A stretch of DNA of 40,875 nucleotides, from positions 1 to 40,875 of the forward strand of contig DITN01000093.1 of assembly GCA_002422865.1 (NCBI GenBank), in the 5' to 3' direction. This document shows, piece after piece, positions 17,057 through 25,741 of the stretch. Numbering within the stretch: position 1 is the first letter of the stretch; each line of letters starts with the position of its first letter. Origin of the DNA: Bacteroidetes bacterium UBA6183. GTDB lineage: Bacteria > Bacteroidota > Bacteroidia > UKL13-3. The position numbers and the translations under genes are program-made. The notes below the pieces were generated by a model, which saw nothing but the letters and a program-made list of their open reading frames with translations, did no database searches and was not told the DNA's origin.

Positions 17057-17688
17057 AAACTACCCAAGCCGGTTACCGGCCAAATGATTACCAAAGCAAA
17101 AACAAGAAAAATAATTCCGCTAAATACGTTTAATCGGTGCATGTTTTGGGCTGATAATACATGACGTAACTTACCTGCAAAATATACAATACTAATCATG
17201 GTGGTGAGCATGGTAGCCAACACCACCATAAAGAAAAAGATGGTGTTGTTGTGGTCAAATTTCATCACGGTTTCTACATAAGTAGTAACCCCCATCCAAC
17301 TGATAAGTACCATGGGATTGATGCTGTTTAACATGGCCCCTTTTATAAAATACAAAATACCTTTACGCTCGGTTGGAGCAGCATCGTTGGTGTGATCTAC
17401 TTCTTTTTTAATGATGGAGCGAATGCCTAACACCACCAAAAAAACGAAACCTACCATTCTAATTTCCATGTCGAACTTTTGTATTTCGTCAGCCACAAAA
17501 GAAGTTCCCCAAACGGTTATGGCAATAAACAATGCATCACTTAGCAATACGCCCAATGCAATGTAAAGGGCTTTGTTAAATCCACGTTTTACACTGGTTT
17601 GAATAAGTGAAAAGAATACCGTACCGAATGTTAAGGTAAATAACAATCCGGTTACAATTCCTTTCCAAATAGGGTCGAGCATGTGCAT
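17053..17688 (-). CDS. LysE/RhtB-family amino-acid exporter-like membrane protein
   Basis: About 211 residues with six hydrophobic segments in the LysE-superfamily layout; WKGIVTGLLFTLTFGTVFFSLIQTS and NSINPMVLISWMGV are family-like glycine/proline-rich stretches (the latter the N-P-x-x-x-x-x-W signature). It would sit in the inner membrane and may export amino acids or similar small molecules. The open frame continues upstream to an ATG at 17,745, but that extension is translated from the fumC terminator hairpin, so I start at ATG 17,688 (17,682 is also possible). The stop codon is shared as CTAG with the convergent VOC gene. Confidence 0.8.
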   Translation of the reverse strand: MHMLDPIWKGIVTGLLFTLTFGTVFFSLIQTSVKRGFNKALYIALGVLLSDALFIAITVWGTSFVADEIQKFDMEIRMVGFVFLVVLGIRSIIKKEVDHTNDAAPTERKGILYFIKGAMLNSINPMVLISWMGVTTYVETVMKFDHNNTIFFFMVVLATMLTTMISIVYFAGKLRHVLSAQNMHRLNVFSGIIFLVFALVIIWPVTGLGSF

Positions 17689-17699
17689 GATTGGCAAGT

Positions 17700-17740
17700 A
17701 TAATAAAATAACGCGGGCTACCCAAAGGTAGCCCGCGTTT
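17700..17740 (-). terminator. Terminator of fumC
   Basis: A perfect 13-bp inverted repeat (17,710-17,722 with 17,727-17,739, AACGCGGGCTACC and complement) with a 4-base loop lies 30 bases past fumC and is followed on the minus strand by TATTTTATTAT. Confidence 0.85.
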
Positions 17741-17769
17741 ATCATTTAAGTTGAATTAAATCAGTTGAT

Positions 17770-19164
17770 TTACAAATTGCCAACCATGTTCTCCGGTCTA
17801 ACCCAAGCATCAAATTGCTCGTTGGTTAAGTAACCTAACTCAATGGCTGCCTCGCGTAACGTTTTGTTTTCTTTATGTGCAGTCTTGGCAATTTTAGCCG
17901 CTTTCTCGTAACCAATGTGTGGGTTAAGTGCGGTAACCAACATTAAGCTGTTTTCCAAATGACGCTTAATGATATCGTTGTTGGGTTCTATACCTTCTGC
18001 ACATTTATCGTTGAAGCTTACACAAGCATCACCAATTAAACGAGCGCTTTGTAACACGTTAGCTGCAATTAATGGTTTAAATACGTTTAACTCAAAATGC
18101 CCATTGCTGCCACCAATTGATACCGCCACATCATTACCCATAACTTGTGCCGCAACCATAGTCATTGCTTCAGGTTGGGTTGGGTTAACTTTACCCGGCA
18201 TAATGGATGAACCCGGTTCGTTATCAGGAATTACAATTTCGCCAATGCCACTGCGTGGACCAGATGATAACATACGGATATCATTAGCAATTTTCATGGC
18301 ACTAACGGCTACGCGCTTTAATGCACCACTCAATTCAACCATGGCATCGTGTGCTGCCAATGCTTCAAATTTATTTGGCGCAGTTACAAATGGGTGACCG
18401 GTAAATTCTGCAATTTTTTTAGCCACCAATACATCATAACCTTTAGGTGCATTTAAACCTGTACCTACTGCAGTACCTCCTAAAGCTAATTCTTTAACCA
18501 TTTCTAAGGCATTGTTTAAGGCACGTACACCGTTATCTAATTGTTGTACGTATCCACCAAACTCTTGTCCTAAAGTTAACGGTGTAGCATCCATAAAGTG
18601 TGTACGACCGGTTTTAACAATATCTTTAAATGCTTCAGCTTTTTTAGCTAAAGTGTTGCGCAATTTTAAAATACCCGGAATGGTTGTTTCAACCACCATT
18701 TTGTATGCTGCAATGTGCATGGCAGTTGGGTAAGTATCGTTTGATGATTGAGATTTGTTTACATCATCATTCGGGTGTAATACTTTGGTTTCATCTGTTA
18801 ATTTACCACCTGTAATAACGTGTGCACGGTATGCAATAACCTCATTGGCATTCATGTTACTTTGCGTTCCGCTACCGGTTTGCCAAATTACCAATGGAAA
18901 TTCACCATCTAGTTTTCCTGTTAAAATTTCATCACAAACGGTGCTGATTAAATCACGCTTTTCGGCAGGTAATACACCTAACTCGCAATTAGCATGTGCT
19001 GCAGCCTTTTTTAAATAAGCAAAAGCATAAATAATTTCTTTGGGCATGCTGGCCTCAGGACCGATTTTAAAATTATTACGTGAACGTTCTGTTTGCGCTC
19101 CCCAATACTTGTCGGCAGGTACTTTTACCTCGCCCATGGTGTCGTGTTCAATTCTAAATTCCAT
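17770..19164 (-). CDS. fumC: Class II fumarate hydratase
   Basis: The 464-residue protein is full length for class II fumarase. It has the superfamily signature GSSIMPGKVNP (318-328) that includes the mobile catalytic loop serine, TGSGTQSNMNANEV (96-109) and GRTHFMDATPLTLGQE (186-201). It interconverts fumarate and malate in the TCA cycle, in the cytoplasm, without an Fe-S cluster. The gene stands alone, with a promoter-like TATTTTTG 24 bases upstream of the start and a strong terminator downstream. Confidence 0.97.
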   Translation of the reverse strand: MEFRIEHDTMGEVKVPADKYWGAQTERSRNNFKIGPEASMPKEIIYAFAYLKKAAAHANCELGVLPAEKRDLISTVCDEILTGKLDGEFPLVIWQTGSGTQSNMNANEVIAYRAHVITGGKLTDETKVLHPNDDVNKSQSSNDTYPTAMHIAAYKMVVETTIPGILKLRNTLAKKAEAFKDIVKTGRTHFMDATPLTLGQEFGGYVQQLDNGVRALNNALEMVKELALGGTAVGTGLNAPKGYDVLVAKKIAEFTGHPFVTAPNKFEALAAHDAMVELSGALKRVAVSAMKIANDIRMLSSGPRSGIGEIVIPDNEPGSSIMPGKVNPTQPEAMTMVAAQVMGNDVAVSIGGSNGHFELNVFKPLIAANVLQSARLIGDACVSFNDKCAEGIEPNNDIIKRHLENSLMLVTALNPHIGYEKAAKIAKTAHKENKTLREAAIELGYLTNEQFDAWVRPENMVGNL

Positions 19165-19187
19165 GTGTGATTTTTTATTAAGTGGCG

Positions 19188-19195
19188 CAAAAATA
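19188..19195 (-). promoter_or_regulatory. fumC promoter -7 element (TATTTTTG)
   Basis: The minus strand reads TATTTTTGCGCC, an exact TAnnTTTG match, 24-31 bases before the fumC start. No obvious -33 box is seen. Confidence 0.55.
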
Positions 19196-19348
19196 TAAGA
19201 ATTACGCCCCCATACACAGGATATTTGTCAATTTACGGCTTATCAGGAGGTTAACTTTTTCCACCAAATTTAAAATTTAACATAAATTACTTGTTTTTAA
19301 CACCTTATGATTTTACCTTCATTTCCCTTAATTAAATAATAAATCGTT

Positions 19349-19723
19349 ATGGCTACAACAGCAGTAAAAGTACCCCACGATGTGGAGTACAAGCAATGGC
19401 TCATCGAAATTGATTTTTACAAATCGGAATTAGCCCACATGCAACAGCAACTGGCCGACTTTATGCCTACTTTCTACAAAAAAGATTTTGCAGCAAATGT
19501 AGAACGCTTCCAAAATCGTTTTATTCGTCAACGTGAAGTCATCGACATCTTAAGGCATGATGTTAAACAACACGAAAACGATATTCAAAAATTGCAGGTC
19601 TCTCCTACCCCGGCACTCAGAGATAAGGTAAGCCGCATTCACCTCAGGTTAAGAAATGACGTGGCCATCTTTTTTGATTTGTTTGTTGAACTGAAAAGAG
19701 ATTTTACTGATTTTCTGGCTTAA
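19349..19723 (+). CDS. Small hypothetical protein, mostly helical
   Basis: I do not recognise this 124-residue protein. It has no signal peptide or membrane segment. Residues about 13-85 are rich in charged and hydrophobic residues with heptad-like spacing (FYKSELAHMQQQLADFM, RQREVIDILRHDVKQHENDI), which suggests a coiled coil or helical bundle, followed by a Pro-containing turn (SPTPALRDK) and another helix. It is likely cytoplasmic. It is convergent with the helicase gene, and a TTAA palindrome supplies both stop codons. Codon use looks ordinary, so I treat it as a real gene. Confidence 0.7.
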   Translation: MATTAVKVPHDVEYKQWLIEIDFYKSELAHMQQQLADFMPTFYKKDFAANVERFQNRFIRQREVIDILRHDVKQHENDIQKLQVSPTPALRDKVSRIHLRLRNDVAIFFDLFVELKRDFTDFLA

Positions 19724-22700
19724 AGTTCACTCTCGTTTACATCGGGCAAACCTGCTAATACAGGTGTGCGGTCCTTGTAATATGTACTCACAAAATCGCA
19801 CCAAGTACATTCTTCCTTACCACAGCCTTGGCTAAACTCCTTGGCTTTAATTTTTTGGTAGGTTGATGTAATTTGTTGCTTCACCATTTCTACATCATCA
19901 GCACCAATGTACACACGTTGTTTAATGTATTCTCCGGTGGCTTTGTCGGGTTCCACAAAATCAAACTCGGCACTTTGCATTTGCCAGGTTGTATTTTTAT
20001 CCGCATCAATTAATATTTTATAAAACACGGCCTGACGCCAATAGTCGCCACCAAATTCATCCTCAAATTTTACGTCTTTATCTTCAGCTTTTGCCTTCTC
20101 TACACGCTCTACATTTGGCGGACCAAATTTGGTTTTGGCACGTTCAAACTGACCCGTTTTATAATCAACCACATTTACATTGTTGCCATCAAATTCAATT
20201 TTATCCAGCTTACCATTTAAAGGCACACCATCCATTACCACATTGCGGTAACTACGCTCAATACTGGTTATTTTATTCCACTGACCGATGTATTTATCAT
20301 AAAACTTAGGTAATATTTCATCACCATATTCTATCCTGCGTTTGTATTCGGTTTCGGTAAATGCATCCTCAAACCTGCGCATGTACCACTTAAAATCTTT
20401 CATAAACTCTTCAACAGCACCAAACTCCTTTTCGGTTTTTGCATTCATGTTTCTGAATAACATTTCTAAGGCATAATGTACTGCGCTACCAAAAGTCATG
20501 GCTGCACTTAATGGTGCCGGCACACGAATTAAATTGTTAAAATAAAATGCGGTAGGGCATTTTAAATAGTTGTTTAAATGCGTAACACTTAATGAGTATT
20601 TCTGCAGCAATTCATCTACAAATTCGTTATCAAATAAACTTGCAGGAGCTTGTGCTTTTACACTTTGCAACACATGTAAGGTAAATTCAACCAACGCTTC
20701 ATCAGGTAACGAAACAAACTGTGTTTGTAGCTGTGCATGTGTTTCTAACTCGGCCACAAACCTGCTTTTTTCTAGATCTTTTCCGTTGTTGTCAAGCTTA
20801 GCGTAGCTGATGTGTAACTCACGTTTTGCACGGGTCATGCCCACATAAAACAACCTGCGGCTTTCAGCATCTTCGTCTTCACCCGAAACATTTTCTGCAT
20901 CCGTAAAAATGTTATCTGGTAATTTAAAATCAAAGTTATTGGCCGATTTTTCCCAAGCCTTGGTAGTGCAACCCATCATAAGCACATGTTCAAACTCCAA
21001 TCCTTTTGATGAATGTGCCGTGAGGAAATTCACACCATCCTCTGCAAAGGCAATGAGTTGTGCCGATAAGGCCACCTTTTGACTCATCATTAAATCGATG
21101 GTTTCCAGCAACTGCTTAACCGTAGTTTTGGGCTTACGGCTGCATTCGTTTTTTACAAAATCAAAAAAGGTATGCAACAATTGCATGTTCCAACGTTTAT
21201 CTGCTCCGGTTAAACATTGTGCCAATAAACCACTTTCGTTTATAATACGTTCAATTAACTGTTGTGTGGTTAAGTTTATTCCATCACGAATCCAACCCTC
21301 AATAATTTTTGATGCATAAGCCAATTCTTTGCCTTGTTGCAATTCTTGCGTAAATAAATCGGTAGGTTTTTTACGAATGGCATTGCGAATTTCTTCACGC
21401 CAAGTGGTTTTACGTTCGCTAAAATTTTTACTCGACACATTTACCGATATGCGTGCAATTTCAATAGGTGGTATTTTAAAAAAATCGAAATGCAACAACT
21501 CATAAATAAAAGCCTCGCCTGTATTAGCTTTATGGTTTTCGGCCGATACATAACGCAACATTTGCACAATTTTTTTTATTAAAGGCTCATGCAAAATATC
21601 TACCTTCTTTTTAGTATTAACACCAATGTTTTTAGCTTGAAGGTATTTAATAATATCCTCCGCTTGCGCATGTTTGCGGTATATCACAGCAATCTCGCTA
21701 AGTTTGGTGCCTTGTTGTTTTAAACGTTCAATTTGTTGTGCAATACCAACTGCTTCATGCGCCAAGTTATAATACTCCAGTAGGGTTGGTTTGATGGTTA
21801 AGTTAGAGAGCGCAGCATTTTTAGCAACTAAAGTTTTGTTAGGGTCGAGCCTTACTTTATTGTTGCTGATTAACGCTTTGGCGGCATCTAAAATATATTG
21901 GGTACTGCGGTAGTTTTCTACCAACGAAATTTCTGTTAATCCTTGTGGTTGATACACTTTTTTAAAGTGTTGTATATTCTCCACGTTAGCACCTTGAAAT
22001 CTATATATGGATTGGTCGTCATCACCGACACAAAATACATTTGGGCTGTCCCAATACTGAATTAACAATTGCAATACTTCATTTTGTGCACCACTGGTAT
22101 CCTGGTATTCATCCACCAAAAAATACTGGTATTTTTCTTGGTACTGACTTAACATATCGGGCTTTTGCTTAAACGCATCAATCACCCACAAAATCATATC
22201 AGCAAAATCGTAACGACCGTGTTTTTTTAACAAGTTTTGATAAGTGTCAAACGTATCGGCAGCTGCTTTTAACTGCACCATGCGATTTACTTCTGCATCA
22301 TACACTTTTTGTTTTAACTCGCCTGCTTTACCGTATTTGGTTGTTTTTTTATAGATGTATTCGTCACGTGTTTTTATGTCTTCTAAATACACCTCAACTT
22401 GTTGGTGTAGGTATGCAGCCGTCCAGTTTTCGCGTTTCATTTGCTCATACAAACCCAATAACTTTTTGGTTTCGTAGTACACATCGCCCGTATATCTTTT
22501 TAGTGGGTGATTTTTAGGAAAACCATCTATGATTTGATGTACAAATTCTATTTGTTCTAATTCGCTTATGGCATCCAATCCGCGCAAACCAAAATGGTCG
22601 AGGTTTTCTTGAATAACCATGTTACAAAACGCATGGAAAGTTTGCACTTCAACCTTGTAAGCATCAGGACCAATAAATTGCAACAAACGTTTACGCATGG

Positions 22701-22923
22701 CAATAGCGCCCGCATCGGTGTAGGTTAAACACAATACATCTTCAGCCTTATTATCGGCAATGCTAATGATGTTGGCAATACGTGCGGCCAAAATTTGTGT
22801 TTTACCTGTGCCCGGGCCGGCAATAACCAACACCGGACCTTCAGTGGTGGTAACAGCAGCTTGTTGCTCAGGGTTAAGTTTGGTAAACTCTTGTTGAAAT
22901 AATTGGTTGTAATCTATACTCAT
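19720..22923 (-). CDS. UvrD/PcrA-like superfamily 1 helicase with C-terminal PD-(D/E)XK nuclease
   Basis: The protein has 1,067 residues from the start at 22,923. The SF1 helicase core has Walker A AGPGTGKT (35-42) and Walker B VDEYQD (D271, E272), plus GDDDQSIYRFQGA and VENYRST. The C-terminal RecB-type nuclease has VVDYKTGQ (D920, K922). Four cysteines at 789 (KCPTAFYF), 1034, 1039 and 1042 are placed like the Fe-S cluster ligands of AddB- and Cas4-type nucleases. This suggests ATP-driven unwinding joined to end processing in DNA repair. A longer reading frame extends upstream to 23,112, but it overlaps guaB and its terminator. TAACTTTG at 22,933-22,940 could be a -7 element that would give a very short leader. 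Confidence 0.92.
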   Translation of the reverse strand: MSIDYNQLFQQEFTKLNPEQQAAVTTTEGPVLVIAGPGTGKTQILAARIANIISIADNKAEDVLCLTYTDAGAIAMRKRLLQFIGPDAYKVEVQTFHAFCNMVIQENLDHFGLRGLDAISELEQIEFVHQIIDGFPKNHPLKRYTGDVYYETKKLLGLYEQMKRENWTAAYLHQQVEVYLEDIKTRDEYIYKKTTKYGKAGELKQKVYDAEVNRMVQLKAAADTFDTYQNLLKKHGRYDFADMILWVIDAFKQKPDMLSQYQEKYQYFLVDEYQDTSGAQNEVLQLLIQYWDSPNVFCVGDDDQSIYRFQGANVENIQHFKKVYQPQGLTEISLVENYRSTQYILDAAKALISNNKVRLDPNKTLVAKNAALSNLTIKPTLLEYYNLAHEAVGIAQQIERLKQQGTKLSEIAVIYRKHAQAEDIIKYLQAKNIGVNTKKKVDILHEPLIKKIVQMLRYVSAENHKANTGEAFIYELLHFDFFKIPPIEIARISVNVSSKNFSERKTTWREEIRNAIRKKPTDLFTQELQQGKELAYASKIIEGWIRDGINLTTQQLIERIINESGLLAQCLTGADKRWNMQLLHTFFDFVKNECSRKPKTTVKQLLETIDLMMSQKVALSAQLIAFAEDGVNFLTAHSSKGLEFEHVLMMGCTTKAWEKSANNFDFKLPDNIFTDAENVSGEDEDAESRRLFYVGMTRAKRELHISYAKLDNNGKDLEKSRFVAELETHAQLQTQFVSLPDEALVEFTLHVLQSVKAQAPASLFDNEFVDELLQKYSLSVTHLNNYLKCPTAFYFNNLIRVPAPLSAAMTFGSAVHYALEMLFRNMNAKTEKEFGAVEEFMKDFKWYMRRFEDAFTETEYKRRIEYGDEILPKFYDKYIGQWNKITSIERSYRNVVMDGVPLNGKLDKIEFDGNNVNVVDYKTGQFERAKTKFGPPNVERVEKAKAEDKDVKFEDEFGGDYWRQAVFYKILIDADKNTTWQMQSAEFDFVEPDKATGEYIKQRVYIGADDVEMVKQQITSTYQKIKAKEFSQGCGKEECTWCDFVSTYYKDRTPVLAGLPDVNESEL

Positions 22924-22932
22924 AATCAGGTT

Positions 22933-22940
22933 CAAAGTTA
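22933..22940 (-). promoter_or_regulatory. Possible -7 element of the helicase gene (TAACTTTG)
   Basis: The minus strand has an exact TAnnTTTG ending 9 bases before the ATG. If used, the transcript would be nearly leaderless. No -33 box is clear. Confidence 0.4.
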
Positions 22941-22977
22941 TGCCTTCACTTCGCATTGTATTTGCGAGGTAAGATAT

Positions 22978-23022
22978 AAAATAAAAAAGACGGCAACATA
23001 GTTTGTTACCGTCTTTTACAAA
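22978..23022 (-). terminator. Terminator of guaB
   Basis: On the minus strand AAAGACGGTAACA pairs with TGTTGCCGTCTTT (one U-G wobble) around a short loop, followed by TTTATTTTAT. It ends about 50 bases before the helicase start, so the helicase needs its own promoter or read-through. Confidence 0.85.
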
Positions 23023-23038
23023 AAGTATATTGTACTGT

Positions 23039-24511
23039 TTATTTCTTACTGTAGTTAGGAGCTTCTTTGGTAATGGTAATATCGTGTGCGTGGCTTTCTT
23101 TAGCACCTGCACCGGTTATTTTTACAAACTTGGCTTTTTGTAATTCGGTGATATTTTTAGCACCCACATAACCCATACCGGCACGTAAGCCACCGGTAAA
23201 TTGGTAAATCACGTCTTTTAAGCTGCCTTTGTATGCCACCATGCCCACAATACCTTCCGGTACAAGCTTGGCAATTTCTTCTTCCGCATCTTGAAAATAA
23301 CGGTCTTTGCTGCCTTCTTTCATGGCTTCAATACTACCCATACCACGGTACGATTTAAATTTACGTCCTTCAAATATGATGGTTTCTCCAGGTGACTCTT
23401 CTGTTCCTGCAAAAATACCACCACTCATTACCGTACTTGCGCCTGCTGCTAGGGCTTTAACAATATCACCACTGTAACGAATACCACCATCGGCAATAAT
23501 AGGTACACCACTGGCTTTAATAGCTTTAGCTGCATCATAAATAGCCGATAACTGCGGCATACCAATACCTGCAATAATACGTGTGGTACAAATAGAACCC
23601 GGACCAACACCTACTTTAACGGCATCAACACCTGCTTTTACCAATGCCTTTGCTCCATCGCCTGTGGCAACGTTACCTGCAATAATATCAAGTGCCGGAA
23701 ACATTTTGCGTAAACGTTTAATCTCGTTTAACACAAAAGCACTGTGGCCGTGCGCAGTATCAATGGTAATCACATCAACACCTGCTTTAACTAAAGCGGC
23801 AATACGATCTTGCGTTTCGGGGGTAACACCTACTGCTGCACCAACCATTAAACGGCCGTGTTTATCTTTACAAGCATTAGGGTTGTCTTTTACTTTTAAA
23901 ATATCGCGGTAAGTAATTAGGCCAATTAATTTGCCTTTTTTATCTACTACCGGTAATTTTTCAATTTTATATTTCTGTAAAATTGATTCCGCTTTTTTGA
24001 AATCAGTTCCCTGTGGTGCAGTTACTAAATTGTCTTTAGTCATTACCTCGGTAACTTTTTTACTCAGTTGTTTTTCAAACCTTAAATCGCGGTTGGTTAA
24101 AATTCCCATTAACTTAAAGTTGTCGTCAACAATAGGAATACCGCCAATTTTATTTTCGCTCATTATTTTGTGAGCTTCTTTTAATGTTGCTGTAACGGGC
24201 AAGGTTACAGGGTCCATAATCATTCCGCTTTCGCTACGTTTTACTTTGCGCACTTCTTCTGCTTGGCGCTCGATGCTCATATTTTTGTGCAGCATGCCTA
24301 TACCGCCCGATTGTGCCATAGCAATAGCCAAGCTGTATTCGGTAACAGTATCCATGGCTGCCGAAATGATGGGCACATTAATACGTATGTTTTTTGTTAA
24401 TTGGGTTGAAGTATTAACCTCACGGGGGAGAACTTCAGAAAAGGCGGGAAGCAACAACACGTCATCAAACGTTAATCCTTCACCGTAAAACTTAGCTTTG
24501 TCGTTTATCAT
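23039..24511 (-). CDS. guaB: Inosine-5'-monophosphate dehydrogenase
   Basis: The 490-residue protein has the IMPDH TIM barrel interrupted by two CBS domains at about 98-210. The catalytic loop is GPGSICTTRIIAG (Cys 308), with the downstream MSGGIFAGTEESPGE and YRGMGS segments typical of the family. It oxidises IMP to XMP with NAD+, the committed step to GMP. I start at ATG 24,511, which gives the usual family length; a TTG nine bases upstream is less likely. A promoter with both boxes lies upstream and a terminator follows. Confidence 0.97.
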   Translation of the reverse strand: MINDKAKFYGEGLTFDDVLLLPAFSEVLPREVNTSTQLTKNIRINVPIISAAMDTVTEYSLAIAMAQSGGIGMLHKNMSIERQAEEVRKVKRSESGMIMDPVTLPVTATLKEAHKIMSENKIGGIPIVDDNFKLMGILTNRDLRFEKQLSKKVTEVMTKDNLVTAPQGTDFKKAESILQKYKIEKLPVVDKKGKLIGLITYRDILKVKDNPNACKDKHGRLMVGAAVGVTPETQDRIAALVKAGVDVITIDTAHGHSAFVLNEIKRLRKMFPALDIIAGNVATGDGAKALVKAGVDAVKVGVGPGSICTTRIIAGIGMPQLSAIYDAAKAIKASGVPIIADGGIRYSGDIVKALAAGASTVMSGGIFAGTEESPGETIIFEGRKFKSYRGMGSIEAMKEGSKDRYFQDAEEEIAKLVPEGIVGMVAYKGSLKDVIYQFTGGLRAGMGYVGAKNITELQKAKFVKITGAGAKESHAHDITITKEAPNYSKK

Positions 24512-24541
24512 AGCAAACAATACCTTCTATTATTTGCCGTG

Positions 24542-24574
24542 CAAAAATAGGAAAATATGTGGTATTACCGCAAA
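24542..24574 (-). promoter_or_regulatory. guaB promoter (TTTG-N21-TATTTTTG)
   Basis: On the minus strand TTTG (24,571-24,574) and TATTTTTG (24,542-24,549) are 21 bases apart, with GCACGG directly after the -7 element. The ATG is 31 bases downstream. Confidence 0.7.
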
Positions 24575-24637
24575 TTTTGTTGCATTATTCCAAAACCAAG
24601 AGAATTATCAGCTAAATAGCAATCATTTTACCTTTTA

Positions 24638-25636
24638 CTAATAGTTTTTTAACGCGCGCTGTAAGGTTTGTTTCAATTCCTCATTTAACTCCGTTGGTGC
24701 AATTACCTTCACCTTATCGCCATAACTTAATATCTGCGATTTTAATTCGTATGATGGAATTACATCTAACGTAATTTTAAACTCTTGTTCATTATCAACC
24801 ACTATTTGTTGGGTTTGATGCAAAGGTTGGCTTTTAATATAGGGTGCCTCGGTAGGACTAAAACTCAAGGTGATTAATTGCGATTCGTAATCGTGTACCG
24901 AGATACCAAAAGAATGTTTAAAATACTCAGCCGGTTTAAAGTTTACATCACGAATAAAGGTATTGGCCGTTGGCAATATTTGTTTGATACGCTCTAACGC
25001 AAATGTTTGAATTCTGTTTTTATCAACCAATTTACCGGTAACATACCAACGGTTGCGGTATTCTTTTAATACATAAGGATGCAACTGGTAGTGTTTTATC
25101 TCTGCATGTCCAAAACCTTGGTAATGCATCATCACCGCTTGTTGCTCTTTAATACTTAACAACAGTGGACTTAAATATTCATTCCCTTTTTGGCTCAGGC
25201 TTTTTTCAGTTTCAATAATTTGTAAAAAATCATCGTTGCCATAAACACTGCGCAGGTTTACATAGTCTTCAATTTTTTCAACCGATTGCATAAACTGCTG
25301 TATGGGGCCAATGCCCTCAAATTGTTTAAGCAACGAACAAGCAAACTCTAAAGCATATAAATCTTCTTGTTTTAAAGGCAAATTATTAATGCTGTAATTG
25401 GGGTCGGTATAATAGTAGCCGCGCAGTTTACGGTCGTATTCAATGGGTGCCTGATAAGCTAACTCCTCATCAAATTTCATATCATATATATCACTATCAA
25501 TAGTGCGTGCGCTTACACTACCCAATCCTTGGCAAGCTTCTATTAAATCTTGTTTAGAAGGGTAACGTTTGTGTTTGTTGCGTAAAGCCCCATCAATAAT
25601 GCGGTAACGTATAAATGCGTTTTTATTTTTAGGCAT
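24638..25636 (-). CDS. WYL-domain transcriptional regulator
   Basis: The 332-residue protein begins with a helix-turn-helix region (about 1-90; KQDLIEACQGLGSVSARTIDSDIYDM) and continues into a WYL domain at about 150-235 (YQLHPYVLKEYRNRWYVTGK) and a C-terminal WCX-like region. WYL domains bind nucleic acid or nucleotide-like ligands; many such regulators respond to DNA damage or phage. Here the target is unknown. The next leftward gene is guaB and the one upstream is the DUF4143 ATPase, about 105 bases away, so it could act on neighbours, but no operator is evident. Family assignment is good, function open. Confidence 0.88.
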   Translation of the reverse strand: MPKNKNAFIRYRIIDGALRNKHKRYPSKQDLIEACQGLGSVSARTIDSDIYDMKFDEELAYQAPIEYDRKLRGYYYTDPNYSINNLPLKQEDLYALEFACSLLKQFEGIGPIQQFMQSVEKIEDYVNLRSVYGNDDFLQIIETEKSLSQKGNEYLSPLLLSIKEQQAVMMHYQGFGHAEIKHYQLHPYVLKEYRNRWYVTGKLVDKNRIQTFALERIKQILPTANTFIRDVNFKPAEYFKHSFGISVHDYESQLITLSFSPTEAPYIKSQPLHQTQQIVVDNEQEFKITLDVIPSYELKSQILSYGDKVKVIAPTELNEELKQTLQRALKNY

Positions 25637-25741
25637 GCTGCAAGGTAATAATTTGGGTTGATTAGTTATTAGAGGTTGGTTATTGGTTTACTTGTTAAAA
25701 GTTGATGGTTATTCGGCAAAGCAAATAAGTATTTATATCTA

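Noticed and set aside
17689..17745. N-terminal extension of the LysE-like gene
   Set aside because: The extra residues are encoded by the fumC terminator hairpin and do not look like family sequence.
22924..23112. 63-residue N-terminal extension of the helicase
   Set aside because: It runs through the guaB terminator and into the end of guaB; the family N-terminus begins at the ATG at 22,923.
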